Notes under the pieces: generated by a model
What the model was told of the DNA's origin: nothing
What the model saw: only the letters and a program-made list of their open reading frames with translations
Databases searched by the model: none
In this document: piece by piece, positions 1-7,104 of the stretch
Numbering within the stretch: position 1 is the first letter of the stretch
Layout of the letters: each line of letters begins with the position of its first letter
Assembly: GCA_021639925.1 (NCBI GenBank)
Contig: JAJXEL010000019.1
Coordinates: 1 to 20,644, forward strand
Length of the DNA: 20,644 nucleotides
DNA from: Alphaproteobacteria bacterium
GTDB taxonomy: Bacteria; Pseudomonadota; Alphaproteobacteria; CAAGCB01; CAG-977
Direction: 5' to 3'
Program-made: the position numbers and the translations under genes

Positions 1-58
1 TTTAAATTCACCCCGCAATTAAAAAGCATAGTGTTTTTTTGCCGCACGCTCCAGTTTT

Positions 59-1357
59 TTATTTTCCGGTGTTTCCGGCGGGTTTTATTTCCCAGCTTTT
101 TTTGTCCTGCGGATCGGCCAGAACAAAATCGTCGGATTTCGGCCGGATTAAAATCTGAGTCGGATACAGGCTTCTGGCGCCGGAAATCATATAGCTGACG
201 ACACAAACGGCTCCGGCAAACGGCGCGATCGGCGCGCCGAACAGCTCCACCGCCAAAAAAGTCGCGGCAATCGGCGTGTTAACCGCGCCGGCGACACACC
301 CGACAAATCCCAGCGCGCCGAAAAATCCGACGTCAAGGCCGCATACGGACGCAAACAGGCCCCCGGCAGCCGCGCCGATATAAAACGTCGGGGTCAAAAC
401 GCCGCCCGATCCGCCGCCGGATAACGTTACGGCCAGCAAAAACGATTTTAAAATCAAAGCATACCAAACCAGGGCGGATCCGGACAAAACCTGATTCAGT
501 CCTTTTTCTCCCATACCCAGAAACGTTTCCCCGGAAAAAGAAACGATTCCCAGGATCAGCGCGGAAGCCAGCAGGCTTCTGACCCAGTCGGGCAGTTGTA
601 TTTTTTTAAAAACACGCGCGATACAATGTGTAAATTCAATATGAAAAATGCAAACCAGCCCGAAGAAAACGGCCGCCAGAATACACCAGCCCAAAACGGG
701 CGTGTCCAAAGCGGGAATGGCGGGAACAGGGACATTATACGGCACGCCCAGCTGCAAACAAACCATATAGGCGATAATCCCGCTGATCAAAGCGGGCAGC
801 AGAACGGGATAAAAAATTTCACCGACGAACAGGACTTCGACTCCGAATACGGCCCCGGCGACCGGCGCGCCGAAAACGGCGGACAAAGCGGCCGACACAC
901 CGCAGATGACCAATTTTTTGCGTTCTTTTTCCGTCAATTTCAACAAACGCGCCAGTTCGGACATCAACCCGGCGCCGATCTGCACGCTGGGACCTTCCGT
1001 TCCGACGACGGCGCCGGGCGCCAGCGTAAAAATCGTTGAAATGATTTTGACGGGAACAACGGAAAAAGGAATTTCGGCCCCTTTATAGTGAATAGCCGCA
1101 ATGACTTTGTCCGTTCCGTGCCCCGCTGCGGCGGGCGCGAAAATTTTAATACTGTAAAGACTGGCCAGCAGCCCCGCGGGAATCAAAAAATATTTCCAGG
1201 CCGGCAGATTATAAATAAAGTCTATGCCGGCGAACAAAACGATCAAAAACAGCCCGACGATACCGCCGGCAACAATGCCGCACAATCCCGCCAATACCAG
1301 CCATTTTATGACGCTGTAAAATAAAATTTCTTCGTTTTTTACTTCCTGTCCGGTCAT
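59..1357 (-). CDS. ClC-family chloride channel or chloride/proton transporter
   Basis: Integral membrane protein of 432 aa that would move chloride or a related anion across the inner membrane. It is rich in hydrophobic helices and has no C-terminal CBS domains. ClC signatures are in order: GHGTD at residues 79-83 (the motif I position), GTEGPSVQIGA around 119-129 with the gating glutamate at E121, and GSGGVLTPTFYIGA (motif III). Counting from E121 against ClC-ec1 from memory, the inner 'proton glutamate' (E203) position is V175, with E174 matching E202. Valine there is typical of channels rather than proton-coupled exchangers, so coupling is uncertain. I chose the ATG at 1357 because AGGGAG lies 7 bases upstream; an in-frame ATG at 1384 would add nine residues without a ribosome-binding site. 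The gene is divergent from the metalloprotease-like gene. No terminator is visible in the 58 bases after its stop. Family certain, mechanism inferred. Confidence 0.93.
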   Translation of the reverse strand: MTGQEVKNEEILFYSVIKWLVLAGLCGIVAGGIVGLFLIVLFAGIDFIYNLPAWKYFLIPAGLLASLYSIKIFAPAAAGHGTDKVIAAIHYKGAEIPFSVVPVKIISTIFTLAPGAVVGTEGPSVQIGAGLMSELARLLKLTEKERKKLVICGVSAALSAVFGAPVAGAVFGVEVLFVGEIFYPVLLPALISGIIAYMVCLQLGVPYNVPVPAIPALDTPVLGWCILAAVFFGLVCIFHIEFTHCIARVFKKIQLPDWVRSLLASALILGIVSFSGETFLGMGEKGLNQVLSGSALVWYALILKSFLLAVTLSGGGSGGVLTPTFYIGAAAGGLFASVCGLDVGFFGALGFVGCVAGAVNTPIAATFLAVELFGAPIAPFAGAVCVVSYMISGARSLYPTQILIRPKSDDFVLADPQDKKSWEIKPAGNTGK

Positions 1358-1560
1358 TTGTTTTCTCCCTGATATGACGCACAAAACAACTCTAAACGAA
1401 CAGCGCGGACAGACAAAGATAGCTTTCCTGACGTAAAAAGAGGCCGGTCGCCGAAAATAATTTACTTTTCGTTAAAACCAAAAAATATATATCCGGCTGA
1501 AACCAAGGGGAGAAAGAAAATAATTTCAGAAAAAAAACGCTTATTTGTCCAAAAATTTCC

Positions 1561-1602
1561 TTGACATTTCTCTCAAAGCGGCACACTATGCAAACATAGT
1601 GT
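1561..1602 (+). promoter_or_regulatory. Promoter with palindromic operator candidate before the metalloprotease-like gene
   Basis: A perfect TTGACA -35 box lies at 1561-1566. After 17 bases comes CACTAT (1584-1589), a moderate -10 match. An 8-bp perfect inverted repeat, ACACTATG (1583-1590), spacer CAAA, CATAGTGT (1595-1602), covers the -10 box and the expected start of transcription near 1596. A repressor bound there would block RNA polymerase. The -35 and palindrome are directly visible; the operator role is inferred. Confidence 0.6.
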
Positions 1603-1634
1603 AAATTTTTGTCATAGACATGTTAGGAATCGTT

Positions 1635-3989
1635 ATGGCTGAAGAAAACAAAGAAACACAAGCGCGCACCCCTTTGCTTGACGCCTTTATGAAGGCAGGA
1701 AAGATTTCGGTTTTTGAAAGCGGACTGGACCGCCCCGATCATTTGCAGGATCGTCCTTTCTTTAATTTGCTGCCGAAAGGAAAAACGACCTTTATCAATA
1801 TGAGCGAAACGGCCGACAAGCTGTACGTCAAATCGGCGGAAGAACAGGCGCAGTCGCCCGCTTTGGATACGGAAGCCCATCAGTTTTTCGAATCGATGGA
1901 AAAACGATTCCGCACGGTTATGCCGGGCGTAACCCTGTTTATCATTGATCCGGACGCCGTTCAGGGCCGTTATCTGCTGGATACGGAAGACGACCGCAGC
2001 CTGGGCAAATCCCTGTATCTGCATGTTGAAGAAAAATTACAAAAAGCCGCGGCCGGCAACGATCAGACTTTCCTGACGCAGGAAGAAATCCTGAAATCCG
2101 TTTCCGAAGCCGGCATTACGGACCGCAATCCGTTTTCCATGCGCGCCGCCGTCGCGCCGACGCTGGAAAATCTGGCCGGTCTGGGCAACGTCAACCTGGT
2201 CGTCGGCGACAACCCCGACGCCATGACCGCCAACGTTTTGGACATGGTGGCCGGCGCCGAAGAACGCCGTCTGAAAGAAGGCATTACGCGCGACGAATTC
2301 CGCCGTCTGGTTCTTTATCATGAATTAGGCCACGCGACGGACCATAATTATGCTTCCGCTTATAATTCCATTGAAAAAATCACGGAAACGGAACTGGACA
2401 ACGTTATGTGCCGCCACCGTACGGAATGTATCGCGGACGCGCACGCGGTGCTGCAGCTGGCGCGCGATTTCGGCACGACGAAATGCGCCGAATTATGGGG
2501 CGACTGCCGTATCGAATATCTGCGCATCTGCGTTGACCGCCGTATGGAAGATACAAAATACGACACCGAATTTATGAAAAAGCTGCGCGAAGCCGAAGCC
2601 AAATCGCATGCGCAGAATCCCAACGATCCGGATTACGAAAACAATTTCAAACAGTTAATGGCGGATCGGCAGGTTGCCGACACGATCAAAAAGCTGGGTT
2701 CTCCGCTGGCTTATCACACGACGGACGTTATTGACGCGACCGTTAAATGGGCCAAGGAACATCTGGCCGACGGTTCTTTGCAGAAAATGAGCGACCTGGA
2801 AGTCATTAAACAGGCGCAAGTCATGTCCGAAACGTACGGCCTGACCCGCCAGCAGATGGCTGAGATTTCAATAGCTCTGGCAAAAGGGGAAACGCACCCG
2901 AAATACGAACAGATGATGCATCGTGTTCAGGAATCGCGCGACCATATGCCGATTGACAACAAAAAGCTGGAACAGGAATATGAAACCCAGCGCGAACTGA
3001 ACGCTTATATGGAAGCGGCTCAGCTGTCCGCCGGTTTGGGGCTGCCCGCTCCGGAACAGAATTTCTCGCCCGCGTTGAAAAACAAATTGATCAAGCAGCA
3101 GACAATGCGCAAAAAAATGGAAATGATGACCCGTTTAAGTGTTGCGCAGTATCAGTCTGAACTGCTGGACAAGCTGGAAACGACGTCTTCCCGCGAAGAA
3201 ATGCATGAAATTCTGGGTAAAGAAAAAGAAGATCTGCGTACGGCCGGGAAAAACGATAAAGGTAAAAAAGACCTGTTTGCCGGTTCGAAGCTGAAAGTCG
3301 TTGACGCGGTTATTGACCAGGCGCCGAACGTCGAAGCGGTCCTGACCGCCAACAAAAGCATTAAAAAGCAGCTGGACCAAATCAAATCGTCAACGGAAGT
3401 TTCCGGCGATGCGGCGATCGTCCACTTCATTAAAAACGAACTGCGCGCAGCGACATCAATGAGCAGCGCCCTGTGGAAAGCTTACAACCGCGAACCCGCG
3501 AAAATGAGCCCGGAAGAACAGCTGAAATCCCTGCGTTCCGAAAACAGAGATTTCAAAAAAGCTTTGCTGGCCGAAAAGGAAACGCAGATTGCCGCTTTTG
3601 CCATTCGTTCCGACAAAGAAACCTGGGCCAAAGTTTCTTCGGATCCGGTTTTGTCCCAGCTGATTGACCAGAAGGCCAAACAAAAACCGACCGCGGCGTT
3701 GGGCCAGTACCAGATGAACATGGGCAACATGGATAAAAACACCGCTGCCGTTTTGTTCCAGGAAGTTGCCGAAACCCATAAATATCTGGTCGAAACGTTT
3801 ACGGGTAATCCGCAGACAGCTTCGGCTTTAAAGGCAAAAGATCTGCGTACGTTCGAAACGATGAAAAAGTATGCCGCCGATCTGAAAAAGACGGAACGGA
3901 CTTCTCCGCTGAATCTGAAAAACTTCAAGATTGAACAGAAGAAGACGGCTTTGGACGTTGTTTTGAACGCTAAAAAACAAAGAAGCTGA
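1635..3989 (+). CDS. Large unrecognised protein with gluzincin-type HELGH metalloprotease motif
   Basis: I do not recognise this 784-aa protein as a named family. Around residues 225-270 it carries HELGH (H229, E230, H233), followed 31 residues later by ECIADA (E264, D268). HExxH with a downstream ExxxD helix is the zinc-site layout of gluzincin peptidases, so it is probably a zinc-dependent peptidase or a relative. The first 220 residues look globular. The region after about 300 is long, charged and mostly helical, with many Lys, Glu and Gln. No signal peptide, lipobox or membrane segment is visible, so it is cytoplasmic or exported by a route without a cleaved leader. The start at 1635 (MAEEN) is preferred because AGGA precedes it by about eight bases; the in-frame ATG at 1620 has no such site. 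It is a single-gene unit between its own promoter and a terminator. Peptidase motif seen; substrate unknown. Confidence 0.85.
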   Translation: MAEENKETQARTPLLDAFMKAGKISVFESGLDRPDHLQDRPFFNLLPKGKTTFINMSETADKLYVKSAEEQAQSPALDTEAHQFFESMEKRFRTVMPGVTLFIIDPDAVQGRYLLDTEDDRSLGKSLYLHVEEKLQKAAAGNDQTFLTQEEILKSVSEAGITDRNPFSMRAAVAPTLENLAGLGNVNLVVGDNPDAMTANVLDMVAGAEERRLKEGITRDEFRRLVLYHELGHATDHNYASAYNSIEKITETELDNVMCRHRTECIADAHAVLQLARDFGTTKCAELWGDCRIEYLRICVDRRMEDTKYDTEFMKKLREAEAKSHAQNPNDPDYENNFKQLMADRQVADTIKKLGSPLAYHTTDVIDATVKWAKEHLADGSLQKMSDLEVIKQAQVMSETYGLTRQQMAEISIALAKGETHPKYEQMMHRVQESRDHMPIDNKKLEQEYETQRELNAYMEAAQLSAGLGLPAPEQNFSPALKNKLIKQQTMRKKMEMMTRLSVAQYQSELLDKLETTSSREEMHEILGKEKEDLRTAGKNDKGKKDLFAGSKLKVVDAVIDQAPNVEAVLTANKSIKKQLDQIKSSTEVSGDAAIVHFIKNELRAATSMSSALWKAYNREPAKMSPEEQLKSLRSENRDFKKALLAEKETQIAAFAIRSDKETWAKVSSDPVLSQLIDQKAKQKPTAALGQYQMNMGNMDKNTAAVLFQEVAETHKYLVETFTGNPQTASALKAKDLRTFETMKKYAADLKKTERTSPLNLKNFKIEQKKTALDVVLNAKKQRS

Positions 3990-4006
3990 AACGGTTTAAT
4001 TTTATG

Positions 4007-4037
4007 AAAAAACGGAGAAATCTTCTCCGTTTTTTTA
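4007..4037 (+). terminator. Rho-independent terminator after the metalloprotease-like gene
   Basis: Stem AACGGAGAA (4011-4019) with TTCTCCGTT (4023-4031), loop ATC, then a run of T to 4037. An A-run precedes the stem, so it could also work on the other strand, though no minus gene faces it. Confidence 0.9.
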
Positions 4038-4061
4038 TTACGTCTTTACCTTAATTTCATA

Positions 4062-4097
4062 TTGTTCTTCTTTTTCAATCATTCTATGCTGAACAAA
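4062..4097 (+). promoter_or_regulatory. Promoter candidate giving a leaderless aldo/keto reductase mRNA
   Basis: TTGTTC (4062-4067), 17 bases, then TATGCT (4085-4090), followed by only six bases before the ATG at 4097. Transcription would start at or next to the ATG. No Shine-Dalgarno sequence precedes this start, which agrees with a leaderless message. The boxes match consensus only partly (3/6 and 4/6). Confidence 0.4.
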
Positions 4098-4930
4098 TGG
4101 AAAAAAAGCAGAAAAACAAAACAATTACCCTGCCGTCGGGGCGGATTCTTCCCGCTTTGGGACTGGGCATGTGGTATTTCGGCGAAGACGCCGGCGCTTA
4201 TTTCAAAGAAACCGCGTTAATCCGCCGGGCTTTGGAAATAGGATACCGCGTCTTTGACACTGCTGAAATGTATGGCAACGGCGGAGCAGAAGAAGTTTTG
4301 GGCGAAGCCGTTTCCGATTGCCGCAAAGAAGTATTTCTGACTTCCAAAGTATCGCCGGAATTCACGACTTATGAAAAAATCATCGAAGCCTGCGACAAAA
4401 GCCTGGAACGCCTTCAGACCGATTATCTGGACATGTACCTGCTGCATTGGGGCATGTCGAGAAACGGCCACCCCGAAGAAGTGTTGGAAGCTTTTACGGA
4501 TCTGAAAAATGACGGCAAGATACGGGCTTTCGGCGTTTCCCATTTTGACCTGAACGATTTAAAAGAATGGCTGGCCTTTAAAGAAGCCGGAGAAACCGCC
4601 ATGAATCAGGCTTATTTCAATCTGGTTCACAGGCAGATGGAAAAAGAACTGCTGCCGTTTTGCCAGAAAAAGAAAATTCCGCTGATCGCCTATGCGCCGC
4701 TGGACGTTTATCCTTCGGCCTATGAAAACAGAGTGCTGCAAAGAATTGCCGAAAACAATAACGCTTCGCCCCGGCAGATCGCTTTGGCCTGGTTGCTGGC
4801 AAAAGAAAACGTCGGCGTTTTGGTAAAATCTCAGACAGAAGAAACGCTGCTGTCTTATTTTCAGGCTCAATCAATCCATTTGTCCGAAGAAGAAACGGAC
4901 GCCCTGAACGCAACATTCCCGCTGAACTGA
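4097..4930 (+). CDS. Aldo/keto reductase
   Basis: NAD(P)H-dependent cytoplasmic reductase of 277 aa that converts aldehydes or ketones to alcohols; the true substrate cannot be read from sequence. The full catalytic tetrad is present: D54 and Y59 in FDTAEMYGNG, K84 in LTSKV and H117 in LLHWG. The MNQAYFNL segment and the late VLVKSQT segment match the cofactor-binding positions, and length and TIM-barrel pattern are normal for the family. There is no Shine-Dalgarno sequence before the ATG, while a possible -10 box ends six bases upstream, so the mRNA may be leaderless. It follows the terminator of the preceding gene and so forms its own unit. It converges with the lipoprotein gene: its TGA ends one base before that gene's stop codon, and no terminator is visible between them. 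Confidence 0.93.
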   Translation: MEKKQKNKTITLPSGRILPALGLGMWYFGEDAGAYFKETALIRRALEIGYRVFDTAEMYGNGGAEEVLGEAVSDCRKEVFLTSKVSPEFTTYEKIIEACDKSLERLQTDYLDMYLLHWGMSRNGHPEEVLEAFTDLKNDGKIRAFGVSHFDLNDLKEWLAFKEAGETAMNQAYFNLVHRQMEKELLPFCQKKKIPLIAYAPLDVYPSAYENRVLQRIAENNNASPRQIALAWLLAKENVGVLVKSQTEETLLSYFQAQSIHLSEEETDALNATFPLN

Positions 4931-5680
4931 TTATCCGCCATATACCGTTGTCATTTTTTCGGCAATAGCGTCCGCTGCGCCGGCCGGCGTCAGCGCCGCC
5001 GACAAAACGGCTTTGACGTCGTCCTGCGTTATGCCGGAAAACCGCGACAAAGCCGCAATATATTCCGGACTGCCTTTGGCCAGCTCGGGATAGTTTTTCA
5101 AAACGAAAACCTTGACCTGCATTTTAAATGCGTCAAACACGGACAATTCGGAAACGTCCGAAGGCATCATTTCGACATAAAACTGATTTTTATCATAAGC
5201 CAGATAATATCCGAACGGATTGAAATCCGTCGTAAAGCTGAACGGCAGAGCGGCAATGTTCACGACGAACTTTACTAGATTGACCGGCAACATCACCGTC
5301 GACGTCGGGCTGGTCGTCGCGGCGTCCGCCCCCAGATCGGACAGATCGGAGCTGATGTCCGCGCCTTTCCGGGTCGTCCAGGAAACAGAGCTTTGATGCG
5401 AGGAAACATTCTTTTTTTCCGGCAGACTGCGGTAAACGATCACCCGCGCATCGTGGTATCCGTCGGCTTTCAGCGTTATGACGTCCAACCCTGCCTGTTT
5501 TAACAAATGTTCTTTGGCATTTTCCTGAACTTTTTGGCCATTGATCCAAATTTGGGCCGAAACATTGGAAGAAACAGAAATGTCGGTCTGCGGTTTTTGA
5601 TCCAGGCTGTCATAATGCGTAACGGCACAGCCGCCAAGCGCAAAAAAACCGGCCAATAAAAAAGAACGTACTGTCTTCAT
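4931..5680 (-). CDS. Putative lipoprotein with PEGA-like segment
   Basis: Predicted lipoprotein of 249 aa, anchored in the inner or outer membrane. The N-terminus has a short basic start, a hydrophobic stretch and the lipobox LGGC, giving lipidated Cys18. Residues about 33-85 (VSAQIWINGQKV... then DVITLKADGYHDARV) resemble PEGA-type beta domains, which are often found on surface proteins. A hydrophobic stretch follows around 130-165 (VMLPVNLVKFVVNIAALPF). The last 60 residues look helical and contain GITQDDVKAVLSAAL. I do not recognise the full-length family and no function is claimed. The start is well supported by GGAGGGG just upstream of the ATG. It is divergent from gap and converges with the aldo/keto reductase gene with no gap. 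Confidence 0.82.
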   Translation of the reverse strand: MKTVRSFLLAGFFALGGCAVTHYDSLDQKPQTDISVSSNVSAQIWINGQKVQENAKEHLLKQAGLDVITLKADGYHDARVIVYRSLPEKKNVSSHQSSVSWTTRKGADISSDLSDLGADAATTSPTSTVMLPVNLVKFVVNIAALPFSFTTDFNPFGYYLAYDKNQFYVEMMPSDVSELSVFDAFKMQVKVFVLKNYPELAKGSPEYIAALSRFSGITQDDVKAVLSAALTPAGAADAIAEKMTTVYGG

Positions 5681-6022
5681 CTGCCCCTCCCGATATCGAC
5701 GATTGTTTAACTCTTCTTTAGTTGTAACATATTTTTTTTCAAATAACAGCCCCGGGCGTCACTTTTCAAAACGAATCGGGCGCATTTATGGCGAGTCCGG
5801 AACGGCGGATCGTTTTTTCCCGCTCAAACCGCCCGCAAATTTTTCCAAATAAAACAACAGGTTACAAAATTTTGTCATAAATATGATTTAATCCGAAGGA
5901 AAGGCTTTCTTTTTTTTTCAATTTGTGGCAAATATAACAATGCTTTTAAAGTTCAATCCGCATTCTTTTAGGTTAAAGAGTGCGTCATTAAAAAACATTT
6001 TTGTTATTTAAGGAGAAAATAC
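5681..6022. promoter_or_regulatory. Divergent intergenic region between lipoprotein gene and gap
   Basis: 342 bases with no credible gene. It must hold the promoters of both flanking genes, but no box pair is clean. Visible elements are: AAAATTTTGTCATA (5866-5879), 13 of 14 bases identical to a motif at 1603 and 8402; a good -10-like TATGAT (5882-5887) with a poor GTTACA (5861-5866) only 15 bases upstream; a weak, T-rich hairpin at 5896-5920; and TTTG-TGG-CAAA (5922-5932). AAGGAG at 6010-6015 is the gap ribosome-binding site. A 30-codon open frame from 5788 has no ribosome-binding site and is not called. Confidence 0.6.
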
Positions 6023-7033
6023 ATGGCAGTTCGCGTTGCGATTAATGGATTTGGCCGTATCGGTCGTTTGGCTTTCCGCGCTTTGGCAGAATCCGGCCGT
6101 ACAGATGTTGATGTCGTTGCGATCAACGACCTCGGTTCGCCGAAAGCCAACGCTCATTTGTTGAAGTTCGATTCCGTTCACGGTCCTTTCCCCGGCGAAG
6201 TTTCCGCGACAGATGATTCCATCACGGTTAACGGCAAAACAGTAAAAGTTCTGGCCGAAGCCGACCCGACAAAACTGCCCTGGAAAGAAATGAACGTCGA
6301 TATCGTGTATGAATGCACGGGCCGTTTCACGGACGCCGACAAAGCGAAAGTCCATCTGGAAGCCGGCGCCAAACGCGTTCTGGTTTCCGCTCCGTCCAAA
6401 GGCGCCGATCTGACGGTTGTTTACGGCGTTAACGACGACAAGCTGACCGCGGAACACAAAATTGTTTCCAACGCTTCCTGCACGACGAACTGCCTGTCCC
6501 CGGTTGCCAAAGTCCTGAATGACAAATTCGGTATTGTCCGCGGTTATATGACGACAATTCACTCCTACACGGGCGACCAGCGCACGGTTGACACGCTGCA
6601 CAAAGATCTGTACCGTGCCCGCGCCGCCGCTTTGTCCATGATTCCAACGACGACGGGCGCCGCGAAGGCTGTCGGTCTGGTTCTGCCGGAATTGGCCGGA
6701 AAGCTGCAGGGTTCCGCGATCCGCGTTCCGACGCCGGACGTATCCGTTGTTGACCTGAAAGTCGAATTGTCCAAAAACACGACGGAAGAAGAAGTCAACG
6801 CCGCCGTTAAGGAAGCTTCCGAATCCAGCCGCCTGAAAGGCATTCTGGGTTACAACGATCTGCCGCTGGTTTCCGTTGATTTCACGCACACCAGCTTCAG
6901 CTCGATCTTCCATGCCGACCAGACGAAAGTCATTGACGGCAACTTCCTGCGCATTTTAAGCTGGTACGACAACGAATGGGGCTTCTCCAACCGTATGTCC
7001 GACACGGCTGTCGCCATGGCGAAGTTCATCTAA
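6023..7033 (+). CDS. gap: Glyceraldehyde-3-phosphate dehydrogenase, type I
   Basis: Cytoplasmic glycolytic enzyme of 336 aa that oxidises and phosphorylates glyceraldehyde 3-phosphate to 1,3-bisphosphoglycerate with NAD+. The Rossmann motif NGFGRIGR is at residues 8-15. The active-site segment SNASCTTNCL gives catalytic Cys153, with His180 in MTTIHSYTGDQ, both at the usual spacing. The IND segment (N35, D36) suits NAD rather than NADP. The C-terminal SWYDNEWGFSNRM signature is intact. The start is fixed by AAGGAG eight bases upstream. pgk, the next step of glycolysis, lies 71 bases downstream, as in many alphaproteobacteria. A strong hairpin between them would lower or process the transcript, so gap may be made in excess over pgk. 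Confidence 0.98.
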   Translation: MAVRVAINGFGRIGRLAFRALAESGRTDVDVVAINDLGSPKANAHLLKFDSVHGPFPGEVSATDDSITVNGKTVKVLAEADPTKLPWKEMNVDIVYECTGRFTDADKAKVHLEAGAKRVLVSAPSKGADLTVVYGVNDDKLTAEHKIVSNASCTTNCLSPVAKVLNDKFGIVRGYMTTIHSYTGDQRTVDTLHKDLYRARAAALSMIPTTTGAAKAVGLVLPELAGKLQGSAIRVPTPDVSVVDLKVELSKNTTEEEVNAAVKEASESSRLKGILGYNDLPLVSVDFTHTSFSSIFHADQTKVIDGNFLRILSWYDNEWGFSNRMSDTAVAMAKFI

Positions 7034-7047
7034 GAATTTAAACCGGA

Positions 7048-7087
7048 AAGCGGCTTCCTCCCTCAAAGGAGGGAGCCGCTTCTTTTT
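7048..7087 (+). terminator. Hairpin with T-run between gap and pgk (terminator or attenuator)
   Basis: A 14-bp stem runs from 7048-7061 to 7068-7081 with a single G-U pair and a CTCAAA loop, followed by C and five T. It has terminator form but sits inside an apparent operon, so partial read-through or 3'-end protection of the gap message is likely. No separate pgk promoter is visible in the 17 bases between the T-run and the pgk ATG. Confidence 0.75.
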
Positions 7088-7104
7088 ATATAAAGGAAAA
7101 TCAA

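Noticed and set aside
1392..1586. 64-aa minus-strand frame between the ClC and metalloprotease-like genes
   Set aside because: No ribosome-binding site, and it covers the promoter region; composition is like non-coding AT-rich DNA.
5788..5880. 30-codon plus-strand frame in the gap upstream region
   Set aside because: No Shine-Dalgarno sequence and no recognisable content.
5923..5942. Sigma-54 promoter before gap (TGGCA...TGC)
   Set aside because: The GG to GC spacing is wrong for the -24/-12 pair.
6008..6913. 301-aa minus-strand frame opposite gap
   Set aside because: Low-complexity shadow of a clear gap gene; no recognisable protein features.
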